Positions 26,101-38,100 of a stretch of DNA of 64,000 nucleotides are shown here, piece after piece. The translations under genes and the position numbers were made by a program. The DNA comes from Rhyacichthys aspro (lineage: Eukaryota > Chordata > Actinopteri > Gobiiformes > Rhyacichthyidae), in the NCBI GenBank assembly GCA_036850595.1, contig CM072154.1:18979330-19043329 (forward strand), written 5' to 3'. The notes under the pieces are model-generated. The model was not told the origin of the DNA, searched no databases, and saw only the letters and a program-made list of their open reading frames with translations. The stretch's first letter is position 1. Every line of letters starts with the position of its first letter.

Positions 26101-29100
26101 AATTAAATCCTCCGACTGGTTTGGCTGATTCTTATGCTATATCATCTTGTTTTATTCATTAAAAATGCCCTCTTTTTGTCATTGTGTTTGTCCCAGAAAG
26201 AGAAAATGACATCCAAGGACATATTTGGAGTATTCCCCATAAATAAAGCATGACTCATTTCAATTTCCCCTGAAATATCTGACTTGTCTTTCTGTTCTTT
26301 TTTTATCAACTCTTTGCAAAGAAATCGAATTGGAACTCTTAACACTAGGCTCTGTCCTTGTCACTCCAAAGCACCATGAACCAATTAAAACTTGCTGAGA
26401 TAAACTCCAGGCCATACTCGAAGTGCTTCAGGACATTAGACCAGCTCATTAAGAAAAAGATTTGAATGCACTTTGAATATATAAAATGACAGGCACTAGA
26501 GCTTGCACCAGCAGTTCATTTTCAGCACCAATGCCCTGTCAGCTGCCCTAATCAGGCCATACATATCCTCCTTGTCTTTTTCAGAGTTACTGTACTGGAA
26601 ACTGGAAGCCTTCGTATCGCCAACGTCACTAAGATGGACGCTGGCCTCTACACATGTGTCGCCAGAAACCAGTTCGGAGTCGCGAGCAGTGCTGGCAGCC
26701 TCTTAGTTAAAGGTAAGATGCTCCTCACCTCCATCATTTTACACAATGATCATTTTCATAAGGTAAATATTCCTCTAGTAACATCAGAATCTATACATTA
26801 TGTTTTTTGCTTTAATGTCACCCGCTTATATTTTATCATCTATGTCTATCTATGTTAATATTCTTGCCAATATTAATAATATTTTTAATGAAATTCTATT
26901 TATTCCCACTTTCCCACAAGGATTTTCCGACACCGTTGATTTAATGTTGAGAAGCCGTGTGGACAAACCAGACAATAGGAACGACCCTTATACAGTACTT
27001 ATATTTTTTAAGATTTCTTTTTGTGCCTTCTTGCCTTTACGTAATAGAAGCCTAATGGTATTTACAGGAGTGATTAATTCAAAGACACAAATTCTAAGAA
27101 AAAGCACATTAAAGTAATCTCAACTGATGATCTACTTATTTAAAATGTTTTTTATTCATTCTAATTAGAAAAACCTGGCCACTTTAGCGCATGCAAGCAC
27201 CGAATTAGGATGCACAGTTGAGGAAGGCACTTTCTTTACTGAATTGTAATGGTATTGATGTCCTTGAGCTGTCACTGTGCGCTCATAATGAAGCAACACA
27301 ATACTTTATAGTGGTCAGAGTAATGATGTATGAGCCAGTGAGACCCAGTCGACCACTGCTGAATTTCAACAATGTGCTGACTCTCAGTGCACACTTAAGG
27401 GGTTAATAGTGAAGTGGTGTTGTTCCTATATCCTTATAGGCTTACCTGACAGATACAGACCAATTAGTTGATTGGCAGTGGCTGCAGGAAGCAAGACACG
27501 GGGCTCATTGCATTTCCGCACCTCCATGTTTAATTCATAGTTTTTTTTCAAGGGGCTAATAGCCATGCTCAGTTTGTTTAAGATTTCAATCCATTTAAAT
27601 CACACACTTCTGCAGTGCAATGAGTTTCCCTGGTCCTTCTAAACAGCAGAGTCAACAACAGTGCTCTATTAAAATGCCTTTTGGTGATTCTTCTTTGTAG
27701 GTTTTTTGAATTGCAAATTGGCTTGCACTGAAACCTGTTTTTATTTAGTTTCACCTCCACAGCCTCTTTACAAGGGCAAATAGAGCCTTTACACACTGTA
27801 TATGTACAGTTTAGACTACATGCTTATAAGGGCAGCTAAGGGTAAGAAGAATCATTAGTATTCAGACCACCAATCTCACAGCATGGATCTTTGGTAATTT
27901 GAGATGTAAGATCAAAGCCGGTTCTGTATATCTGGGTGTATACAATGAACCAGCTCAGTGTGCTTGTTTGACAGTGCACTGCTGTCCCATTGGGAAACAG
28001 AATGAGACTTCTCTCGCGCAGAGCACACTGTGGGAAACAAGGGAACCAATTTGTGATTTTTCTTCCAGACATAACAGGAAGTGAGCGTGACAGTTTTGCA
28101 GTTGGAGGCAGAAAGTTATGCCCCTTCTTCTTCTGCATCTGAAGCCAAAGTTCCCCCAAACTCACCGGGAATGCACTGCCATGACCAGTCGCTTCTTCTT
28201 AGGTGCTGAGAATAAACAAGCCGGTGTGTTTTGACAGTGCTGAATATAGATCCTTACTCTCTCTGACACGGTGCATTGGCCTCTCTGTCCATTAGATGCT
28301 TATGACATGCATGCATAATTCGCTGTGATCTGGTGTGCGGGCCTTTTTGTCGGTGCTATATTCTCTGCAGCGCGCTGTGTTGAATGAGACGCCCAGCCGA
28401 GAAGGACCAAAGATTATTCTGATGTGCTCCACGCAGAGAGCGAAATAGGATGATTTTTTTTTTTTGTCTGGGCAAAAGCAAACTGAAATTATATCCTCAG
28501 CTCTGACCTGATGAAATGGCTGCATTCTCCCTTTTGTTTGTTTATGTTATTTCTTTCCAGGCGTAGTTTAGTGATATATAATACAACTCAAAAAGGAGAA
28601 CGCAATATAAGCTCACCGACAGGCGTAGAAGTAATTTGTCTTGAGACGCATTATTAATGTTTGTTGAATATCCAGCACAGGATTCTGCGGAGCCTATTTT
28701 GTTCGTGTCAATAAATTCTGCAGTGTTCAAAGAAGTGAAAATGCATTATTCACGCGTCACCCACTTCAGCTTGTTTTTTTAATTCTGCTTTTTGCCCCTA
28801 GAGCCGACCAGCATCACCAGTCCCGCCGGTCATCTGGACGTGACGGTGGGAGAGAGCATTGTGCTGCCCTGCCAGGTATCCCATGATCCCACACTGGACC
28901 TCAAATTCACCTGGTTTTTCAATGAGCAGCTTATCCACTTTGGAAGTCACGGAGCCTACTTTGAAAAAGTCGGCGGGGTAAGTTCACCGATGTCGTTTCC
29001 CAACTTGACTGAGCTATTCAATGTCTGTTATTCCTGAGTTTTGTATTAGAGCTTCACACCTCATTTAATTAAACTATTTGGTCAATATCAAGATGCCTGC

Positions 29101-32100
29101 CTTAAAGAAAGAAAGAAAAAAAAGGAACTATTTTGAAAGTATAAGAAATGACTCAGTGGCTCCATTGTGATGGCTAGATAGCTGCAGCTATTTAAGGGCT
29201 GTTTCCGGTTTACATGGATCAGTGCTCAAAGTGGTGCAGAAAAAACTAGAATTGCTGAATAAATATGTGAGACACATGGCCAAACCTTACAACTTCCAAA
29301 ACTATCTGCCGAGTCACTGCTGCTTCTTTATTAAAGCTATAGACTCTACTTCTAGTCCAGGTCTTATCTTGGCTGTTTGTAGCAAAACATAGACATTTAT
29401 TAGCTGGTCCATATTCTTTTGCCTGATAAATGTGTAATAATCTTGCTAATCACAGTTCCCTCGCTGGACAGAAACCTCAAAAAACATTCCTGTCCCTGGG
29501 GCGGTGGCATATAGTGAGAGATTATACCACACAACACATATAATAAAGAAAACAGGCCAACACACTGGACCCTAACCACTTCTACTTGTAAATAAAGATG
29601 GTGCTGATGCAGGTGCAGAGGGATATGCGCCCTCTGCTGGTTAAAGGTTACAAAGGGCGGCTTTAACCAACCAACCTCTACAATACAAGACTTTGTGGCT
29701 GAAGAAAGTGCAGAATTGGTTAATGTGCATATGTCTGTGACTATATTACCTCTTACACACATTCACTTGAGATTTCAAAAGACACACATGAATACAGCAC
29801 TTCTCTATACCTTCAGCTTGAACAGGGCAAGTTACCTAATATACTCTCTATACCAGTGATACCTGTTTCATTCAGATGTCTTACTTCTCTTTTAAATGTA
29901 TGAAGATGGAGATTGCTTTGTTATCTTCATGCTTTCATTAATATGTACATGAATATAGAGTATGTTCAGAATGAGACTTGCAGAAGTTGATTATTAACAC
30001 ATATCTCAGTGTGGCTGGATGTCAGATTAATCATTTAAGGAGCGTGATATAACACTTGTTCACGCTGAATCAGACAGATTGGATTTGTCTTTGAGTGCTT
30101 TATGTTCTGCTTGTCATTAGCACCTCCTCCAATGACAATAGGAGCTGCCGAGGAATTCATTATTCGATGCTCAGCCATGCATTGCAATTGATCATCTAGC
30201 ACTAAATATGTTTCTCTTTTAATTAGCGAAAGCAATTATGAGGTCTTGGCTTCTTTACTACCTCTTGTTGATTTTGAATTCAGCATAATTGGGAACAGCT
30301 ACAACAGCTTTATAATTGTTCATGCCGCCACAGTTGATCCAGACACTTGACTTTTGTGCACCACACCCCCGCAGCTTACCGGCATGTTGTGCTACAGATC
30401 CTAGTGATAAACTAATGATGGATCAGTCACAGTAGCTTAACTCCCCCCAGGTTATAAATAGAGCGTCAGTCAGCTGTTCTACAGATTAAAGCATCACGTT
30501 ATTGCATAAGCCACAGTGAAATAAGACAGCAATAGAAATACTATCTCCTATAATGCTACTTGTCAATGTCAATATCTTGCTTTATGTCACTAGCACTTGC
30601 ATTTTGATACAGAGAAATGTCAGTGAACAATGAAGAATCCCATATACTCCCACACAAACTGGTCAAGATGCTTTAGTACAGCTAAAATAACACATATAAT
30701 ATACAATACAATAATACTGTGCCGCTAAAATTACTCACAGGTTGTATTCGCTTTTGTATCTGTGCACATTACTGATTAGTACCATTCACTCTTGAACACA
30801 CAATGTTAATGGAAGGAGCAGGGCTCAAACAGCCAGCCTTTTGTTATTATACATTTTCCTCTTCTTAGATTGTATTTGTTATTGCACACTGAAACTGAAC
30901 AACAATAACACAAAAATAAGTATTGTGCTAAAGCAAAGCTTGTAGAAAATAATGTATGGCTCCCATACTACAGCTAAAATATAATGTAATATAAAGTGCA
31001 GCAGGAATCACTCTATCACATTGGCGTAGTTAATATGTGTTTATACACCCAGGATAAAATAAAATCTCCCTGTTCAGTGTTTCTGAGATTAGTTCTGTTG
31101 AAGAGAGGAAGCCCTGGGGCTGGTCCATTAATAAATATGTTATACATTGTACTAAACAATGCTCTCTCCAGTGTAGTCGCTGCATTCACTGAGCAAGGTT
31201 GGAAATAGTTAATGGAGGAAATGGGCAACAGTGCAATAGGAACAATGGTGTGGATTAATTTCATAGAGTAATACAGTGCACTCTTGAACGTACGTTTTCA
31301 GAGTATGGAATTTGTCCTGCTTTATTATTTTCTTTTACTCACACTGTCTGCCATGCCACTGTATAGTAACACCCAGTAAACAGAAGAATACTGTAAAAAA
31401 TGACTGTATTTCTCATTTTCTTTAGGCCTCTGCAAAATCCATTTAAAACCTTGAGTCACAAAGTTTGGGTGCTTCTCATAGAAACGCACCTAATTAGCAT
31501 TTTTCTTTTGGCAATATTTCAAATGTTGCTTTAAATTTGCAAGAACAGAAACAGGGGCAAGACTCGATAACTCTGCTACCAGACGGAGAGAAGTACTACT
31601 TTATTGAGAAAACAGTTGTGTGCGCAAATTGGTATTAATGTGTTTCCTCCATTAGTATCATTACAAGTCATGTTTCTGTAACACTAAGCTGCTCTATGAG
31701 TCCTTTGATGCGATTTAGTGAAATTCTGTGTTCTTAAGTGGTTCGTCACATGGACTGTACTTACTGTATTTTGCAGTCTCATTTCAAAAGCAGGCCTTGG
31801 GGTACTGCTTTAAAAATGTGCTAAAGTGAGCGACCCACTCTATCCTCAGTAAGTAAGTTATTTTAATGCTGCCAGAGAGTTTCAAAGAGTGAATGACTTT
31901 GAGCAACTGAATTTTTATCTCCAGAAAATGTCAGTGATTGTACATCAAAGTAATTATCAAGAGCCATCCTGTCTCACAGTCCTTTTACTTTCAAAGATAA
32001 GGCATCAACTCAGCATTAGCTCTAACTTTAAAGTTCAAAGCTAATGATACATTTGCTGCTGAATGGTTGTCTGTAGAGTAAATGGAATAAGGTTGAATAA

Positions 32101-35100
32101 AAAGGGTAGAGCTGAAAAGAGCTTTTACAAAAGCTTTTCTCATAAGTGATCTGGAAAAACACAGCACTCATGCATTTGCTGTGTCCCTGGACTTCTGTTT
32201 GCACTTTTCTCTTTAAATGTATTAAAGTGAATCACAGTAACTTTGCACTTGAATCTCGAGTTCTATCACTTCTCTTTAAAAGTTAAGATTTCTTCTATTT
32301 TCTTTGACGTGTCTCCTGACAGCGCTCTGCCGGTGATATTATGATCAGAAACATTCAGCTGAGGCATGCTGGGAAATATACCTGCGCTGTTCAAACCAAA
32401 GTGGACAGCGTTTCCATCGCCACTGATGTGGTCGTCCGAGGTAACGTCCAAATATATTCATTCATTTTCCATTTTTTAGAATTTGGCAGTTCAGCTTGAG
32501 TGAGCGCATTGATGGAGCACATTCACTGTACTGTACACTTTGGTCGCATCAAGCCTCTTTTTTATAAGCTTTGCATTTAAATCAAGGTAATAAGCACTTG
32601 TTTTGTTAAAAGATAATCAAGCAGCGCTGATTGAAAACCCCAGAAGGTCGTTACTCTTTCAGAATACAAAGTAGGAAACTGAAATATTTAAAAACTCTTT
32701 CACTTATTGGAATACATGAAAACACAGAGCAGCCTTTAATCAGAGATTAATACAAGTTTTAAAGCAGCACTTTTTTCATTGAATTTAAAAAATCAAGATC
32801 CTAACATTTTCAGCATATTGTATAAGACGCAGAACACTCATTGAACTATTTAAAACAGGAACATAAATTTGAAACTTTAATGGCCTATAGCTTTTTTCTT
32901 ATACTAAGTTATCCATACATTGATGTCCAGCAGGTCAGACTGCTGTGTAAGGGCCTGTTCAGTGGGCTCCCCGAACAACTCCACTATAGTCACATGACCA
33001 AAACCAGGAAGTATGACCATATTACCCCTTTTCTAAAATCCCAGCAAAGACTTCTTTCTGGGTTTTTCTTTTGAGAATTCAAAACAGCACTGCTTTGCTC
33101 TAATGTTAAAGTAAACTGCACTAGCTGGAGGTAATCTGTTTCTTATTTTGTTTCGAAATTAGTTTTGCAAACCCATTTTACCAGTGGATAAATATGAATA
33201 TTAGAAATGTCCTTAAGCTCTGCAGCTCCTGCTCTATTTGTGTCTAAACTCAGGCCCCCCAGGCCCCCCAGTGGACTGTCAGGTGACCGAGGTGACAGAA
33301 ACCACCGCCTCTTTGTCCTGGGGACCAGGTCTGGACAACCACAGTCCCATCCTGGGCTACGCCATCCAGGCCAGATCTCTGTTCTCTCTGGGCTGGCAGG
33401 CCGTGACCACAGGTAGGCTTCATGTATCTGTGCGAAGGCTGTGTGTGTGAACGGGAATTAATGTTGTAGATAAAAAGAGATTTTCTGAAGCCACACATGA
33501 AGTGACAGTAAATAACACATCACCAGTTTGGCTAACTTTCAGTGGCAGCTCTGGCTTGTCTTTGAGGAAAGGTTATTTCTGTGATGTCTCTCAGTTCCAG
33601 AGCGGCTCGGGGGGAAGCAGCTGTCAGCCACTGTCATTGACTTGAATCCCTGGGTGGAGTATGAGTTCAGAGTCCTGGCAACAAACAGCATAGGAACGGG
33701 AGAGCCCAGCAAAGCCTCCAAAAAGGCCCGCACCAAAGAGACCCGTACGTTTCAGAAGTTTTTTTGCCAACATAGGAATTTCATATCTGAAAGAACGCCT
33801 TTCACTCCTTTAACAGAGCTCCTACACAGCATGGAAAGTATGGGAGTATTTATTTGAGATATTTCATGATATATGTGATGGAAACCAAATAGAAAAGTCT
33901 TTTTTTGCAAAATTATAAACAAAATACTATCATCATTTCTACAAAGACTATCCCAAAGAATACTAAAATAAATGAAAATACCTGAGGTTTTTTTTTTCTC
34001 CTAAATTGGAAAACTGGCTTTGAACCCTTCTACAAGAGTAGACCTAGTAGTCTGAATTTAATGAGGACTATGGAAATTTGATCCAGTGTATAAATGATCA
34101 CATGTCTGAGTAAAAAGTGTATGGATATTTTGATTTTTAATAGTATAGTATATAGTTTTGAGATGAAAAATGGGAAGAAACTCATCTTAAAAGAATGGTA
34201 TGTGACATTAACAAAAGTGGTTGGATTATCTGTGCATGAAAATCACAGCAAAAGCATTGATATATACTGCACTTTTAACACTATGGGTCCTTTATGAGCC
34301 TATTACCCAAATCTACACCTCCAGTTTAAAGGTACTCGGTGTAATCTGAAATATTCATGTCTAGTGTTTGATATTTGTTTGTTTCCCAGTGCCCAGAGTG
34401 ACCCCTGCGAGGGTGAGCGGTGGTGGCGGCGGACGCTCAGAGCTGGTCATTACTTGGGAGGTACCAAACTCTATTTGCTCATTTTCATTATGTGTCGATA
34501 CTTAAGTTGATTTGTCATTGTTCCTTGAGTGTCTCTGCATATTTTAAAACTGTATATTTGCATAGAAGAAAAAGTCCACATTGACAATACCTCATCAGAC
34601 AGGTTTCAAAGTTCACAGAAGGTTAGCTTAGAGAGCAGTGTTTCTTTAAGAGCGCTTAGTCTCACACAGCTGCGTTTCCGTGAGGTATTAATATCTCTGA
34701 AATCAGCTCTGCGTATCTCTCTTGAGTCATGTCTCTGAGTCATCTCACATACATCCTTAGCCTGTTCCCGAGGAGATGCAGAGCGGCCCGGGCTTCGGTT
34801 ACGTGGTGGCTTTCCGCCCACTGGGGGCTCCTGGGTGGATGCAGGCTGCCGTCACGTCTCCGGACGCCTCCAGATACGTCTTCAAGAACGAGAGCATACC
34901 CCCCTTCTCGCCTTACCAAGTCAAAGTGGGGGTTTACAACAACAAGGGCGAGGGGCCGTTCAGTGCAGTGACCACCATCTACTCCGCTGAAGAAGGTCTG
35001 TGATAGAGCAAAAAATACTAACAAAACAGTACTTTAACATATTGATCAGTATTGACACTTGATACAATGTCTAACTTGATACTGCTGCCAGGTTCAGTTG

Positions 35101-38100
35101 TATCCTGAAAACTAAAAAGGCTTCACTGGAAATTTATCAGTGATAAAGTCATATTAACCTTGCAACATCAACTGTACATACAACACATACTTCTGGGCAA
35201 GCAAAAACAAAAAAAACAAAAACCTTTGTGAATACCACCAACTTTGACACAAAATATTGTTATCCCAGAAAAAAACTGCCCAAATGAGTTAATAAACTGT
35301 GATTGTACGTGAAGCTGTAAACTTTTCTATAAGCTACATCTTCTTGAGTCAAATGTATGAAGCTTATTATCCTCATTGACAACAATTCTTTCAAAATGGC
35401 AAGCACTAGCTCATATCAAAATTATTTAAAAAAAAAAAGGGTTTGGTGAAGCTCTAGGTGTGAAATGTTGACTCCAAAACCAAAATATTGTGTTGATGGA
35501 CAGTATTTGTGCCAGCCTTAGCAGGTTTTGGTTCAGTTTCTACATCAGGACAGTTCTGTTTATTAGAAAAGCTGTCCAAAAGTGAAAAGAATTTTCATTG
35601 CCAAGATTTGTTTATTTTAAAAAACAGTCAAGAAAACCTGATAGTCTTCTTGAATGCATTTTTGCCAACATGCACTTCTGAAGAAAATATTTTAATAGTT
35701 TCTTTCAGCAGTATCAGTATTTTTAGTATTGTTTATATTGTAAAGTGTTGTAAAAATGGAGCAGCCCAAACTCCTGTAATGATCAAAATGTAACTTTTAA
35801 CTTAGACATTACAGAGCACTATTGTCAACTGTTTAAATCTACTGCATTTGTTAACTTTGTTGCTTTAAACATGTGGAAACTAAGCCTATTGTGGTGAAAA
35901 TAAGACCAAAAACTCCAGTGTGAGCATCCACTACCTACACACGTAGTAGTAGTAACGGAGAAATTGGCTTAACTTGAGTGGATAAGTCTTGCTGGAGACG
36001 TGGGTGTAGTGAATGCGCATCTTGCTACCTCCGCTGACGGTTCGCTGTGTTTTTCAGAGCCCAGCAGAGCCCCAGGGAGGCTGCGGGCCCGGAGTTTATC
36101 AGCGTCCGAGGTAGAGGTCACCTGGAAGCCTCTGGCCTGGAGCAACAACCGCAGACGAATCCTAGGCTACGAGGTTAAACCAACGCATGCCCACACAATC
36201 GCAACTTACGTACACTGGACAGGGCCAACAGCATGTGGCTTTTTTTGCTTTTTGTATCGAAACAGAATGATCTTTTCCTGTTGCCATCCATTTTTAACCT
36301 GAAGTGCAATACATAATATGCATATGATGAATGGTTTTCTGTTTATTTGTGTGTTTTAGCTGCGTTACTGGGGCGAGAAGGAGAAGCAGGACACAGCCAG
36401 AGTAATCAGGACAGTAGGCAACAAAACTTCAATCCTCGTGCGGGATCTTGAAGGCAGCAGTACCTATTCCATGTCCCTGAGGGCTTATAACAGCGCCGGA
36501 GTGGGCCCTCAGAGCAACATCGTCAATGTCACAACCAAGAAACCACGTAAGGAGCCAACTCACAGAGCATCACTGGAAATACATTCACTTTAGGTTCTTT
36601 TTGCATTAAAGTTTGTGCTCATGTGTGCTTAGAAAACCCTGCTAGTGTAAGCCATTTGGACAATAGCAATCTTGTATTTTTGCCATACATTAAATAACCT
36701 TTAAAAGCAACAATTAAACAGGAATGATTCATGCTGAGATGCTATAAATGAGAAAAAAAACACGGGAGAAAGTAAGCGACAGTCAAAACATATACATTTT
36801 CACATACACTTTTAACACAGGAAACATTGCGTTTACTTGACAAAGGTGGTCAAATAACCACTTTATGCCATTTACATTAAGTGCATACAGTTTAAACACA
36901 GGACTGAGCTTCACAAATAAAGGAGTTAAATCACAATCAGACTATAAAAATGTTTTTGATTTTCCACTTGATTTATTATTAGAGAAATGAGAATAACAGC
37001 CTTTTTGGGAAAAACGATCACGTCTTTGTACCTTGTTTATCAGTAAACTCATTGTGATTCTCCTTGAGACTTAACAAACGCTTCGAATTTCCATGCTTTT
37101 AAAGAATCAACAAAGCCCTCTTAAAAACATTTTGAAATCTGCATTGTTGCCATCCAATTACCAGCGCTAAGAGCAGTCGAAGACTAACATGAAACCAAAG
37201 CAAGTCACACAGTGTTTCTTTGGGAATACCAGTCTTTTAGATCCACAATAGCTGCTTAGATGAGTGTGTTACGGCTTGCAATATTATAATCCCTTTTATT
37301 CCACACCTATGGCCAATTTAAAAGTGAGTGTAAAGAAACTCACTTTATTTCACCTTTGTTTAAATGAGAGGGATATTATTGAGTGTACTTCTCGCCCAAT
37401 AACAGCTCACACAAAGGTAAACAGAACAAAACTAAATGGCAGGTGGCTAAAGTTCATTTAAAATCCAGAGTAAACCTTGACATTTATTCACTGATGAGCA
37501 ATAAAGGAGAGGATGGGGCTTGGGGGCCAGGTTTGTTTAAATGCATGCCCTTGGGAGCCTCAAACTACACATCCCTTTAACGCATTATTTGGCACATAAA
37601 TCATGCTCTAATAAGTTTTTAGTCTTCCTCACGCTCGTTCTTTGCAGTCACCCCTCGGTAAAGCATTAGCACCAAACATTTGGCCGGTCGGGCTTAATTT
37701 TATGTTAATAGGGGTTAACTGAATTGTGATCAAATTATGCATCTATTAAATTGTTTCTTGTTAACTCCTCCAAGAAATGTTCCAAAGATTGTTCTCACTC
37801 CCACGCACGCATCCCAGAGTCAGCGCTCACTCACTCCTCACAGTGGGAAGATAAACCGATAATGAGAAATCGCCTTCATGCTAAGTTGCTTGTGGACTTT
37901 ACAGTTTATTGAACAGGGCAGTGTGCTGTTTTTCCTCCCCTACTCTCCCCCCGGTGATGCTTCCTACTCCTCTACCTCCCGCAGCTCCCAGTCAGGCCAT
38001 TTCTAAAATCATGTGGAACACCTCCAACTCCAAGGTCATCCTGAGGTGGGACCAGGTGCACGCTCTGGAGAACGAGTCTGAAGTCACGGGATACAAGGTA

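Larger units (their letters stand above)
17890..26584. other. cntn5 intron inside Ig5, largest in window
   Basis: An 8.7-kb intron. It holds the hAT-like element at 20210-20660 and a dispersed-repeat copy near 25150-25260. The ORFs at 19004-19312 and 22050-22328 lack recognisable domains. The segment 22990-23110 is unusually complex and homeobox-site rich. Confidence 0.8.
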
